Assembly: GCF_016765655.2 (NCBI RefSeq)
Contig: NZ_CP086106.1
Location: 2,228,501 to 2,292,500, forward strand
Reading direction: 5' to 3'
Origin: Skermanella mucosa
GTDB taxonomy: Bacteria; Pseudomonadota; Alphaproteobacteria; Azospirillales; Azospirillaceae
DNA length: 64,000 nt
The position numbers were made by a program, and so were the translations under genes. The notes under the pieces are model-generated. The model was not told the origin of the DNA. It made no database searches and saw nothing but the letters and a program-made list of their open reading frames with translations. Every line of letters begins with the position of its first letter. Within the stretch, counting starts at the first letter, position 1. Positions 15,171 through 23,608 of the stretch are shown here, piece after piece.

Positions 15171-16799
15171 TCACTTCTTCTTCTCGACCCAGGTGTCGGC
15201 GAAGTTTTCGGACGTGCCGATTGCGGTGGTCACCGCGTTGTGGACTCGCTTGTTGACGAAGGTCGGGAACTCCATCTCCAGCAACCAGATCACCGGCATG
15301 TCGCCGACCAGGATCTTCTGGGCCTCGCTCAACTGCGCGCCGCGCTGCTTGGGGTCGTTCTCCACCGCGGCCTTGGCGAACAGCTCGTCGACCTTGGGGT
15401 TGGAATAGCCCATGGTGTTGGAGAACATCACGCCCTTGCGGATATTGTCGGAGATGTAGGTCCGCGCCACGCCCAGCGACGGGTCGCCGTACTGGTAGAC
15501 GAAGTTGTTGGTCGCCCGGTAATCCCAATTGGACACCTTCTGGACCCAGCCGGCGACGTCGGTGCTCTCCAGGTTCACCTTGACGCCGATCTTGCCCCAG
15601 GATTGCTTGATGTACTCGCCCAGGCGCGCCCAGGTCTCGCCATAGGGCATGGGGGTCAGGGTGATCTCGGCCCGCACGCCGCTACCGTCGGCCTCCAGGC
15701 CCATCTCGTCCAGCAGTTCCTCGGCCTTGTCGGTGTCGTACTCGTACTGGGGGACGTCCGGCTCGTAGAACGGGGTGACCGAATTGACCGGACCGGTCGC
15801 GACGCGGCCCAGCCCGAACCAGATCCGGTCGCGGATGAACTCGCGGTTCAGACCGTGGGCCAGGGCCTGCCGGAAGCGTTTGTCGTCCAGCGGGGCCGTG
15901 CGGGTGTTGATCTCGATCCAGGACAGCGGGGCGACGAATTCGTAGCCCTTGGTGGTCATGGTGAGGTGCGGCAGCTCCTTCAGGCGCGGCACGTCGAACG
16001 GCTCGACGTCGTTGAACTGGCTGATGTCGACCTGTCCGCTCTCCAGGGCCAGCGCGCGGCTGGCGGCGTCGGGGATCACCCTGAAATAGATTCCGTCCAG
16101 GTAAGGCTTGCCGTCGAGGTAATAGTCCGCGTTCCTGACCAGGTGGATGTGGCTGCCCTTGACCCACTGCTCGAACTTGAACGGCCCGGTGCCGATCGGG
16201 GTCGAATTCTTGGGGTTCTGCTTGTAGTCGGTGCCTTCGTAGATGTGCGCCGGCATCATCGGTGCCGAGGAAACCTCGAAAGCCTTCATGAAGGCCGGGA
16301 ACGGCTGCTTCAGCTTGAAGGTGACGGTGTAGTCGTCGGGCGCCTCGATGCTCTCGACATGGCTGAAGTTGGCGCGGGCGCGGGGATGGACCTCGGGCAG
16401 GAACTTGGAAGTGGTGAAAACCACGTCCTTGGCCGTGAACGGCGTTCCGTCGTGCCACTTCGCGTTCCGGCGCAGCTTGAAAGTGTAGGTCAGGCCATCG
16501 GGCGAAACTTCCCAGCTTTCCGCCAGTCCCGGCATGGGGTTCAGGTCGTGGTCGTAGCGCAGCAACCCTTCATAGATCTTGCCGGCGACCGTCTGGGTCG
16601 GGCCCTGCTGGTTGAGGCCGAGGACCAGGATCGGGGGTTCGGGCTGGACGATGACGTTGAGCGTCCCGCCCTTCTGCACCTGCTCCTGGGCCAGGGCCGG
16701 CCCCGCGGCGGTCGCGACGAGTGCCGCGGGAGCGAGAAGGGCCGCCGCGACCGCTCCCGAGGCGGTGAGGCGGCGCAAGTACGCCAGTCGGTTGCTCAT
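15171..16799 (-). CDS. ABC transporter substrate-binding protein, family 5 (DppA-like)
   Basis: This is about 542 residues with a classical signal peptide ending near PALAQEQ, and a family 5 extracellular solute-binding domain (TVAGKIYEGLLRYDHDLNPMPGLAESW, then KLRRNAKWHDGTPFTAKDVVF). It captures the substrate in the periplasm for the importer downstream. The ATG at 16799 is preferred because GTGGAGAAGAAC gives a well-placed ribosome site; an in-frame start eight codons upstream is possible. It is normally the most abundant component, consistent with the stabilising repeat after it. Confidence 0.93.
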   Translation of the reverse strand: MSNRLAYLRRLTASGAVAAALLAPAALVATAAGPALAQEQVQKGGTLNVIVQPEPPILVLGLNQQGPTQTVAGKIYEGLLRYDHDLNPMPGLAESWEVSPDGLTYTFKLRRNAKWHDGTPFTAKDVVFTTSKFLPEVHPRARANFSHVESIEAPDDYTVTFKLKQPFPAFMKAFEVSSAPMMPAHIYEGTDYKQNPKNSTPIGTGPFKFEQWVKGSHIHLVRNADYYLDGKPYLDGIYFRVIPDAASRALALESGQVDISQFNDVEPFDVPRLKELPHLTMTTKGYEFVAPLSWIEINTRTAPLDDKRFRQALAHGLNREFIRDRIWFGLGRVATGPVNSVTPFYEPDVPQYEYDTDKAEELLDEMGLEADGSGVRAEITLTPMPYGETWARLGEYIKQSWGKIGVKVNLESTDVAGWVQKVSNWDYRATNNFVYQYGDPSLGVARTYISDNIRKGVMFSNTMGYSNPKVDELFAKAAVENDPKQRGAQLSEAQKILVGDMPVIWLLEMEFPTFVNKRVHNAVTTAIGTSENFADTWVEKKK

Positions 16800-16892
16800 G
16801 TTCTTCTCCACTTCCCTGTTCATGTTTTTCCGCCGGAGGTTTCACGCACCGGTCTTTCTATTCGTTTTCCGGGCCATTCGTTTCCCGGCGCG

Positions 16893-17645
16893 TCAGGCCC
16901 GGTAGCCGTCGCCGCTCTGGCCATCGACCCAGCGCAGCAGGGGACCCCATTCGAGGACGCCGGCGCGGGGATAGGCTTTCTCGTACTGAAGCGCGGTATG
17001 CTCGCAGACTTCCGGCGAGGGCGTCACCAGGGGCCGGCCGCCGGACAGCGCCGCGATCTGGGTGCGGCAGCTCTGCTCCAGGTAATACATCAACACCGCC
17101 GCCTCCGGCACGTCACGGCCGACTGTCAACAGGCCGTGGTTGCGCAGGATCATGGAATGGTGGTTCCCAAGGTCGCGGGCCAGCCGCTCGCGCTCGGCAT
17201 GATCCAGCGCGATGCCCTCGTAGTCGTGATAGGCGATGCGGCCGTACCAGCGGAGCGAATGCTGGGTGATCGGCAGCAGCCCGTCCGCCTGCGCGCTGAC
17301 CGCCATGCCGGCGTGGGTGTGCAGGTGGATCGCGCACCCGATGTCCGGCCTCGCCATGTGCAGCGCCGAGTGGATGGTGAAACCGGCCGGATTGGCTTCA
17401 CCCTCGCTGTCCTCGGCCAGGTTGCCTTCGCCGTCCACCTTGATCAGGTTGGACGCGGTGACCTCGTGGAACATCAGGCCGTAGGGATTGATCAGGAAAC
17501 GGCCTTCCTGGTCGGGCACGCGCGCCGACATGTGGGTGTAGATCAGGTCGGTCATGCCGAGCAGGTGAAACAGTCGATAGGCCGCCGCCAGATCGACGCG
17601 GGTCTTCCACTCCGCGGGCGACACCTTGTCCTGTTTCGAGGCCAT
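16893..17645 (-). CDS. Class II aldolase/adducin family protein
   Basis: This is a 250-residue zinc-dependent class II aldolase/adducin domain protein. The HLHTHAG segment near residue 110 and the later NHHSMILRNHG supply the metal-binding histidines and the family signature. Family members cleave or epimerise sugar phosphates or act on 2-oxo acids. AGGAG sits 6 bp before the ATG at 17645; the open frame upstream of that is not needed. As the first gene of block A it faces the divergent LysR gene at 17889. Confidence 0.9.
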   Translation of the reverse strand: MASKQDKVSPAEWKTRVDLAAAYRLFHLLGMTDLIYTHMSARVPDQEGRFLINPYGLMFHEVTASNLIKVDGEGNLAEDSEGEANPAGFTIHSALHMARPDIGCAIHLHTHAGMAVSAQADGLLPITQHSLRWYGRIAYHDYEGIALDHAERERLARDLGNHHSMILRNHGLLTVGRDVPEAAVLMYYLEQSCRTQIAALSGGRPLVTPSPEVCEHTALQYEKAYPRAGVLEWGPLLRWVDGQSGDGYRA

Positions 17646-17726
17646 GGAGAACTCCTGTTCGATTGTCGGAAGGGCGGGCGCCGGCTTCGGCGACCCGTTC
17701 ATTACGATGAGGAAAAATGGCGTCCG

Positions 17727-17740
17727 GCAAATTGGCAATT
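17727..17740. promoter_or_regulatory. Candidate LysR-type operator in the divergent promoter region
   Basis: GGCAAATT (17727-17734) runs into the perfect palindrome AATTGGCAATT (17730-17740), between the divergently transcribed aldolase and LysR genes. The same half-sites, AATTGCC and GGCAAATT, recur at 22973-22991 upstream of the ABC/amidase operon. This suggests one regulator acting at both promoters. No footprint exists; this is pattern inference. Confidence 0.45.
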
Positions 17741-17888
17741 CTCATCGCCCCCATAAACCAGGATTATGGACCGGGGCCTTGCAGGTGCCGCCGAACGGCG
17801 GGCAGCGGGCGGATCGGCCGCGATTCCGCCGCCCTGGCCCTACGGCTCCCTTAGCCGGACTTATGGCACGCATACAGGACCGCAACGC

Positions 17889-18848
17889 ATGGCGCAGCAG
17901 CGTGAACTGGACAAGCTCGGCAACCAGCTCGACTGGAACCTCCTGCGCACCTTCATGGTGATCGTGCAGGAGGGCAGCATCACGGCGGCCGCCAACCGGC
18001 TGTTCCTGACCCAGCCGGCGGTGAGCTTGGCGCTGAAACGGCTGGAGGCGCGCCTGGGCCGGGAGATGATCGAGCGCGGGCAGGGCCGTTTCCGCGTCAC
18101 GGAGGCCGGAGAAACGATCTACCGGGAGGTCGTGGACATCTACGGTACGATCAGCCGTTTCGGCATCCTGGTGCGGGAAATCCACGAGGAGATTTCCGGC
18201 CATGTCAGGATCTTCCTGACCAGCCGGATCCAGACGGTGCTGTTCGACCGCGTCCTGAAGGAGTTTCACGCCCGCTACCCGAAGGTGACGTTCCGCATCG
18301 ACGTCATCCCTTCGACCGACATCCACGTCGCCCTGCAGCAGAAGATCGGCACGTTGGGCATCTGCCTGATGCGCGAACCGATCCCGGGACTGCGCAGCGA
18401 GGTGCTGATCCACCAGACCTACCGCCTCTATTGCGGGCGCGGTCACAGGTTCTACGGCCGCGAGGGCCTCGACGTCGCCGACCTGCGGAAGGAGGATTTC
18501 GTGTCCTTCACCACCGACCAGATCGACGGCACCCTGTCGCCGCTGGCGGTGTTCCGCGCGCGGGAAGGGTTCGGCGGCCGGATCGTCGGCGCCTCCGCCA
18601 ACCTGGAGGAGGTGCGGCGCATGATCGTCTGCGGTCTCGGCCTCGGCCCGCTTCCGGATCACACCGCCGCCCGCGACGTGGCCGACGGGGAGTTGTGGGA
18701 ATTGCCCCCCTATGAAGGGGTGGCCCCGGTGGACGTGCATCTGATCTGGAACCCGCAGTCCAGGTTCAACCGGGCCGAGATCGCGTTCCGGGAGATGCTG
18801 CTCGCCCAGATCCGCGATCTGCCCATCGACCGGCGACTGCCGACCTGA
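17889..18848 (+). CDS. LysR family transcriptional regulator (block A)
   Basis: This is 319 residues. An N-terminal winged helix-turn-helix (WNLLRTFMVIVQEGSITAAANRLFLTQPAVSLALKRLE) is followed by a LysR substrate-binding domain that starts with SGHVRIFLTSRIQTVLFDRVL. The ATG at 17889 places the HTH about 20 residues in, the normal position; the open frame extends upstream without typical sequence. It is divergent from block A and convergent with the amidase gene, whose stop is 26 bp away. It probably controls the aldolase-ABC operon in response to the pathway substrate, and perhaps the ABC/amidase operon as well. Confidence 0.93.
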   Translation: MAQQRELDKLGNQLDWNLLRTFMVIVQEGSITAAANRLFLTQPAVSLALKRLEARLGREMIERGQGRFRVTEAGETIYREVVDIYGTISRFGILVREIHEEISGHVRIFLTSRIQTVLFDRVLKEFHARYPKVTFRIDVIPSTDIHVALQQKIGTLGICLMREPIPGLRSEVLIHQTYRLYCGRGHRFYGREGLDVADLRKEDFVSFTTDQIDGTLSPLAVFRAREGFGGRIVGASANLEEVRRMIVCGLGLGPLPDHTAARDVADGELWELPPYEGVAPVDVHLIWNPQSRFNRAEIAFREMLLAQIRDLPIDRRLPT

Positions 18849-18874
18849 AACGGTCGAAAAAGCCCTGCCGGACC

Positions 18875-20143
18875 TCAGGATGCCAGTGCCTGCTCGGCGA
18901 AGGCGGCGACAGCCAGAAGACGGGCATCCCGCCGCCAGGGCGCCACCAGCTGGATGCCGAGCGGCATGCCGTTCGGTCCTTTTCCGCACGGCAGGGTGAT
19001 CGCCGGGGCGCCGATGAAGGTCCAGGGCGCGCAGAGCGCCGGGTCGCCGGTGTCGTCCAATCCCTTCGGGGCTTCTCCCGTGGCGGGAACGGTCAGGACG
19101 GCGTCGAACCCGTCGAAGTGGGAAGCCATGCCGTGCCGCAGGCTCTTCTGCCGCCCCAGCGCCCCGACATAGGTCTCCGCGTCGATGCCCCGCCCGTCGG
19201 TGACCAGGGCCTGGAGATGACGGCTGGTCCGGTTGGGAAACCGCTCGACGCGGTCCCGGAAGATGTGCCGGGCCTCCACCCTCAGCACCGTCATGATGTC
19301 CTCCAGGGTCCTGCCGTACGCACCGTCCAGCTTGACCGTCTCGACGACGGCGCCGGCCGCCGCCAGGGCTTCGGCCGCCCGGTCGCGGGCGGCCCGCTGG
19401 TCGGGACCGACACGATCCCATGCCGGCGGATCGATCACCGCGATGCGCGGCGTCGGCAGGGCGGAAGCGTCGCCGTCCAGGCCGTCCGGGACCATGCCGT
19501 GGGGGTCGGACGGGTCCGCCGCCGCGAAATGCCCGAGGGCGTAGGCCGCGTCCGCCACCGACGGGGTGAACAGCCCGACATGGTCGAGCGACCAGGCCAG
19601 CGGATGGACGCCGGTCCGCGGGATCGCGCCGAAGCTCGGCTTGAACCCCACCACGCCGCAGAAGGCGGCCGGCCGGATCACCGAGCCGATGGTCTGGGTG
19701 CCGATCGCCAGCGGGACTATGCCCGCCCCGACCGCCGCCGCCGACCCGCTGGACGAGCCGCCGGGCGTGCGGGACTCGTCGTGCGGATTGACCGTCGGGC
19801 CGGGGTTGCGCCAGGCGAACTCCGTCGTGACCGTCTTCCCGATCACGGTGCCACCGAGACGCCGGATCCGCTCAACGATCCAGGCGTCCGCCGCCGGCCG
19901 GAAACCGGGATCGATCCGCGAGCCGTAGCCGGTCGGCATGTCCGCGGTATCGATGATGTCCTTGACCGCGACCGGCACCCCGGCGAGCGGGCCGCCGTCG
20001 GCCTGCGCCGCAGCCTCACCTGGCAGGTGGGCGAAGGCGTGGAGCCGGCCGTCGAGGCGGGCCGCTTCCGCCAGCGCCGCGGGCACCGCGTCGCCGGCAC
20101 CGCCGCCCGCGATCCGCCGAAGGGTGGATGGGAATGCCGTCAC
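18875..20143 (-). CDS. Amidase signature family protein
   Basis: This is a 422-residue Ser-Ser-Lys amidase (GatA/AtzE/ureidomalonase superfamily). Lys61 in VAVKDIIDT, the cis-Ser130 in GGSSSGSAAA and the nucleophile Ser154 in TIGSVIRPAA form the triad with normal spacing. It hydrolyses a carboxamide or ureido bond in the cytoplasm. The start is GTG, well supported by GGGAG 7 bp upstream. It is the last gene of a four-gene operon with an ABC importer. The signature includes SVIRPA instead of the common GSIRIPA, within family variation. The substrate is unknown. Confidence 0.92.
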   Translation of the reverse strand: MTAFPSTLRRIAGGGAGDAVPAALAEAARLDGRLHAFAHLPGEAAAQADGGPLAGVPVAVKDIIDTADMPTGYGSRIDPGFRPAADAWIVERIRRLGGTVIGKTVTTEFAWRNPGPTVNPHDESRTPGGSSSGSAAAVGAGIVPLAIGTQTIGSVIRPAAFCGVVGFKPSFGAIPRTGVHPLAWSLDHVGLFTPSVADAAYALGHFAAADPSDPHGMVPDGLDGDASALPTPRIAVIDPPAWDRVGPDQRAARDRAAEALAAAGAVVETVKLDGAYGRTLEDIMTVLRVEARHIFRDRVERFPNRTSRHLQALVTDGRGIDAETYVGALGRQKSLRHGMASHFDGFDAVLTVPATGEAPKGLDDTGDPALCAPWTFIGAPAITLPCGKGPNGMPLGIQLVAPWRRDARLLAVAAFAEQALAS

Positions 20144-20177
20144 TGTGCTGCTCCCAGGCGAATAGCTTCATGAAGGC

Positions 20178-21143
20178 TCATCGGGAAAGCGCCTTGGTGA
20201 TGAACTGCTTGTCCACGAACTGCTCGAACTCCGGCTGCGATCCCAGGTTCCCCAGCGCGATCTGCACGCCGAGGCTGGTGCTCATCCCGTCCTCGGTGAT
20301 GTCCACGCTGGGGGCGTAGACGCCTTCCTTGACCATCCGCTCGACCGCCGCGGCGACGACCTTCTGATCGAGGTTGGGGAACTGGCCCTGGGCGATCCGT
20401 GCTGCCTCCTGCGGGTCCTGCTGGATCATGGCCAGCGCCTTCTGGAGGCCGTTGACGAAGGCCTGGGCCTTGCCGGCATCGACGTTGCTGCGCGCCATGA
20501 TGGTGGAGAAGGCATAGGCGCCGTATTCCTTCGGGAAGGAATAGACCACCTTCTTGCCCTGGGCCACCGCTTGGTCGACGCCCGGCTCGTACATCACGGC
20601 CAGCGGCGCCTGGCCGCCGATGAAGGGTGCCGGCTCGGCGCCGATCTGGACCTGGGTCATGCGGACGGAATCCTGGGAAACGCCGCTTTCCTTCAGGAGC
20701 TTGAGGAACAGGGAGGTGCTGGTGGTCGGCATCATCCCGGCGACCACGGTCTGGTCGGCGAAGCTCTCGGGACCCTTGTAGTCGAAATCCGCGTCGGCCA
20801 AGATCCAGACGGCGGCGCCATTGACGACGTTGGCGATGGTCTTGACCGGGGCGCCCTTCTCGAAGGCGATGGCGGTCCATTCCGGCCCGTGCAGCGAGAA
20901 ATCAGCGCTGCCGGCGATCACCGAATTGAGCGCGGTCGGCCCCGAGCCTGCCGTCTCCTTGGTAACGTTCAAGCCTTCCTCGGCGAAGAAGCCCTTCTCC
21001 ATGCCGACATAGAGGGGAAGGTAGAGGAGCGACTGGAACGCCTGCGAGATGGTGACGTCCGTCTTCGCCCCGCCCTGCGCCAGCGCCGGCGCGGTCAGGG
21101 AGAGCAGGGCGGCGGATGCCAGGGCTGCGACGAGTTTCTTCAT
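20178..21143 (-). CDS. ABC transporter substrate-binding protein, NMT1/SsuA-like
   Basis: This is a 321-residue periplasmic binding protein of the NMT1/ThiY/TauA superfamily. Its signal peptide ends near PALAQGG, and the mature N-terminus has the family pattern FQSLLYLPLYVGMEKGFFAEEGLNV. The ATG at 21143 has GGAG 7 bp upstream; an in-frame TTG two codons earlier is less likely. It delivers substrate to the permease and ATPase encoded upstream. The amidase gene next to it suggests an amide or sulfonate/pyrimidine-like ligand. Confidence 0.92.
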   Translation of the reverse strand: MKKLVAALASAALLSLTAPALAQGGAKTDVTISQAFQSLLYLPLYVGMEKGFFAEEGLNVTKETAGSGPTALNSVIAGSADFSLHGPEWTAIAFEKGAPVKTIANVVNGAAVWILADADFDYKGPESFADQTVVAGMMPTTSTSLFLKLLKESGVSQDSVRMTQVQIGAEPAPFIGGQAPLAVMYEPGVDQAVAQGKKVVYSFPKEYGAYAFSTIMARSNVDAGKAQAFVNGLQKALAMIQQDPQEAARIAQGQFPNLDQKVVAAAVERMVKEGVYAPSVDITEDGMSTSLGVQIALGNLGSQPEFEQFVDKQFITKALSR

Positions 21144-21192
21144 GTCCAACTCCGGATGCGTGAAAGGTCGGATAGGGGACGGGGGCCGGAGG

Positions 21193-22056
21193 TCAGGCCG
21201 CGACCTGCCGGGAGCTCTGCTCCTGCTTCCAGGGCAGGACGCGCCGTTCGACGAAGTTGACGAGGTGGTAGAGGGCGAAGCCCAGGATCATCAGCGAGAA
21301 GAGCCCGACCCAGACCGTGTTTAGGTCGTAGAGGTTGGACGCGGTGAAGACGAGGTGCCCCAGCCCGTGCTGGGAGGAGATGAACTCGCCCACCACCGCG
21401 CCGACCAGCGCGAAGCCGATATTGATCCGGAAGGTGGCGATGACGGCCGGAAGCGACGACGGGATCACCGCCTTGTAGAAGATCCGGTGCTTGTCGGCGC
21501 CCATGGAGGCCAGCAGCCGCTGGAGGTCCTTGTCGGAATCCCGGGCCGCCTGATAGGCGGTGATCAGCGCGACGATCGCGGTCATCGCGATGACCAGGGC
21601 GATCTTCGCGGAGTAGCCGGTGCCGAACCACAGGATGATCAGAGGTGCCAGCGCGATCTTCGGCACGCTGTTGAGCGCGATCACGAAGGGCTCGACGATG
21701 CGCGCGACATTCTCCGAGTACCACAGGGACAGGCCGAGCGTGGTTCCCAGGAGCGTCCCGATGGCGAAGCCGACGATGGCCTCCAGCGCCGTGTAGCCGG
21801 CATCGACGAACAGCGACCCGTCGGCGATGAAGCGGCCGAAATTGGCGAAGATCCCGGACGGCTGCCCGACCAGGAAGCCGGAGATCGCGCCGGTCCTGAC
21901 GCCGATCTCCCAGGCGGCGAAGAAGGCCGCCACCGCCAGCACCTGGATGCCCGCCCGGGCGAACCCGCCGCCGGCCTCTCCCAGGGAAAAGCGCGACCAG
22001 GCCCGGCCCGGCAGGGCTTTGGCGGAAGCCTGGATGCGTGATGCGGTCATTGTCAT
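21193..22056 (-). CDS. ABC transporter permease, SsuC/TauC type
   Basis: This is a 287-residue BPD-type inner-membrane permease with six predicted hydrophobic segments and an EAA-like loop (DLQRLLASMGADKHRIFYKAVIP). It forms the membrane channel of the NMT1-type importer, between the ATPase gene (24 bp upstream) and the binding-protein gene (49 bp downstream). AAGGA precedes the ATG, and a second in-frame ATG two codons later is also usable. Confidence 0.93.
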   Translation of the reverse strand: MTMTASRIQASAKALPGRAWSRFSLGEAGGGFARAGIQVLAVAAFFAAWEIGVRTGAISGFLVGQPSGIFANFGRFIADGSLFVDAGYTALEAIVGFAIGTLLGTTLGLSLWYSENVARIVEPFVIALNSVPKIALAPLIILWFGTGYSAKIALVIAMTAIVALITAYQAARDSDKDLQRLLASMGADKHRIFYKAVIPSSLPAVIATFRINIGFALVGAVVGEFISSQHGLGHLVFTASNLYDLNTVWVGLFSLMILGFALYHLVNFVERRVLPWKQEQSSRQVAA

Positions 22057-22080
22057 GATGCGATCCTTGCGTGTCTGGCC

Positions 22081-22854
22081 TCAGCGTGTCTGGATTTCGA
22101 GTTCGCTGCACAGCAGGTTGAAATACTGGGAGAAGTGCGGGTCGCTCCGCGATTCCACGGGGGAGTGGCAGGATATCTCGATGTCGTGGACCGCCTTCAC
22201 CCGCGACGGCCGACCGCTCAGCACGACGACGCGCTTCGACAGCGCCACGGCCTCGTCCACGTCGTGGGTGATCAGGATGACCGTCTTGCCGGACTTCTCC
22301 ACGGCATCGACCAGCACCCCCTCCAGGTGCAGGCGGGTCTGGTAGTCGAGCGCCGAGAAGGGCTCGTCCAGCAGCAGGATGTCGGGGTCCATGACCAGCG
22401 TCCGGATCAGCGCCACGCGCTGCCGCTGCCCGCCGGACAGGGTGCTCGGATAGGCGTTCTCGAACCCGGCGAGGCCGAAGGCCGCCAGATACTCGCGCGC
22501 CCGCTCCTTCGCGACGCGCGGATCGACGTCGCGCATCTCCAGACCCAGCAAGGCGTTCTGGAGCACGGTGCGCCAGGGGAACAGGAGGTCCTTCTGCATC
22601 ATGTAGCCGATGTGGCCGCGCAGGCCGGTGACCACCTCGCCCCTGAAGCGCATGGTGCCGGCATCCGGCTCCAGCAGGCCGGCGATCATGTTGAAGATCG
22701 TCGTCTTGCCGCAGCCCGACGGCCCGATGATGCTGACGAAGTCCCGCTCGTGGATCTTGAACGTCAGGTCGTTGACGACCGGTACCGTGCCCGTCCGGGT
22801 CCGGAAGGACTTCGCGATGCCGGTCAGTTCCAGTTGCGTTTCTCTGTCCTGCAT
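22081..22854 (-). CDS. ABC transporter ATP-binding protein, SsuB/TauB type
   Basis: This is a 257-residue single ABC ATPase with Walker A GPSGCGKTT near residue 44, Q-loop MMQKDLLFPWRT, signature LSGGQRQRV, Walker B ILLLDEPFSALD and switch His in LITHDVDEA. It powers the adjacent SsuC-type permease. It is the first gene of the operon, after a 320-bp intergenic region that carries an AT-rich promoter-like stretch and an inverted repeat. Confidence 0.94.
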   Translation of the reverse strand: MQDRETQLELTGIAKSFRTRTGTVPVVNDLTFKIHERDFVSIIGPSGCGKTTIFNMIAGLLEPDAGTMRFRGEVVTGLRGHIGYMMQKDLLFPWRTVLQNALLGLEMRDVDPRVAKERAREYLAAFGLAGFENAYPSTLSGGQRQRVALIRTLVMDPDILLLDEPFSALDYQTRLHLEGVLVDAVEKSGKTVILITHDVDEAVALSKRVVVLSGRPSRVKAVHDIEISCHSPVESRSDPHFSQYFNLLCSELEIQTR

Positions 22855-23176
22855 GATCGTCCCTCACGATGAGTCATAGACGATCAGCAGCAAAACGCAT
22901 GCCAGAGTATGTTGATTATAGATGTGATCGAGGCGGAAATCAGCTCCGGTTCCGGGCCGGCACGAAATTATCAATTGCCATAAGGCAAATTAACGAATTT
23001 ATCTTGCAAGGCATTCGCCGCATCTCGCGGATTGCGTTCGAGGATTGGGACGGGGGCCGGCCATTGCGGCGGCTTCTGTCCAACATCGCGGCATATGGTG
23101 CGGAAACTGGGCGCTTGATGTGCAGCGGCCGCCAGCCCGACCCCGCGGCCTTTCCGCCGCGGAGCCGGGCGTCCCG
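22855..23176. promoter_or_regulatory. Intergenic promoter region with inverted repeat
   Basis: This gap serves as the promoter region of the ABC/amidase operon. TTGCC (22975-22979) and GGCAA (22984-22988) form an inverted repeat within AATTGCC...GGCAAATT (22973-22991), the half-sites also seen at 17727-17740 beside the LysR gene. Surrounding positions 22900-23030 are AT-rich for the window. No coding sequence is supported here. Confidence 0.45.
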
Positions 23177-23590
23177 TCACGCCGCCTCGAACCGGATCTT
23201 CCGGGCGCCCTGCCACAGGGCGCGGCGGCCGACCTCGGGCAGGTTCTCCAGTCCCGAGGTCAGGGTGATGAAGTGGTTGCCGGCCAGCTGGCCCATCTTG
23301 CTGGCGAACTGCACGCCGCCATAGGCCAGCAGGATCTCGGTCTCGCTGATCCCGCCGGGATACAGGATGATCTGCCCCGGCGCCGGATAGCTGGTATGGT
23401 TCTCGTATCCCACGCCGAAATCATAGTCGCCGAGCGGGATCCAGACGCCTTCGCCGCTCCAGCGGACATGGACGACCTGCGAGTCGAACGGCAGGCGCTC
23501 GATGAAGGCGGCACAAGTCTTCGGTGCCGCCTGGAACTCCAGCCGCGCGTCGAAGACCATCTCGTCGATGGTGACTTTAAGCTTTTCCAT
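23177..23590 (-). CDS. DUF3830 family protein (cyclophilin-like fold)
   Basis: This is 137 residues matching the DUF3830 family, whose members are predicted to adopt a cyclophilin-like fold and sit beside ABC importers and amidohydrolases. Recognisable parts are the RLPFDSQVVHVRWSGEGVW strand region and YPAPGQIILYPGG. The active role is unknown; no signal peptide is seen. It is the last gene of block B, 18 bp after the acetamidase-like gene. GGAGG with a longish spacer precedes the ATG. Confidence 0.8.
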   Translation of the reverse strand: MEKLKVTIDEMVFDARLEFQAAPKTCAAFIERLPFDSQVVHVRWSGEGVWIPLGDYDFGVGYENHTSYPAPGQIILYPGGISETEILLAYGGVQFASKMGQLAGNHFITLTSGLENLPEVGRRALWQGARKIRFEAA

Positions 23591-23608
23591 GATCTCTCTT
23601 CCTCCCCG

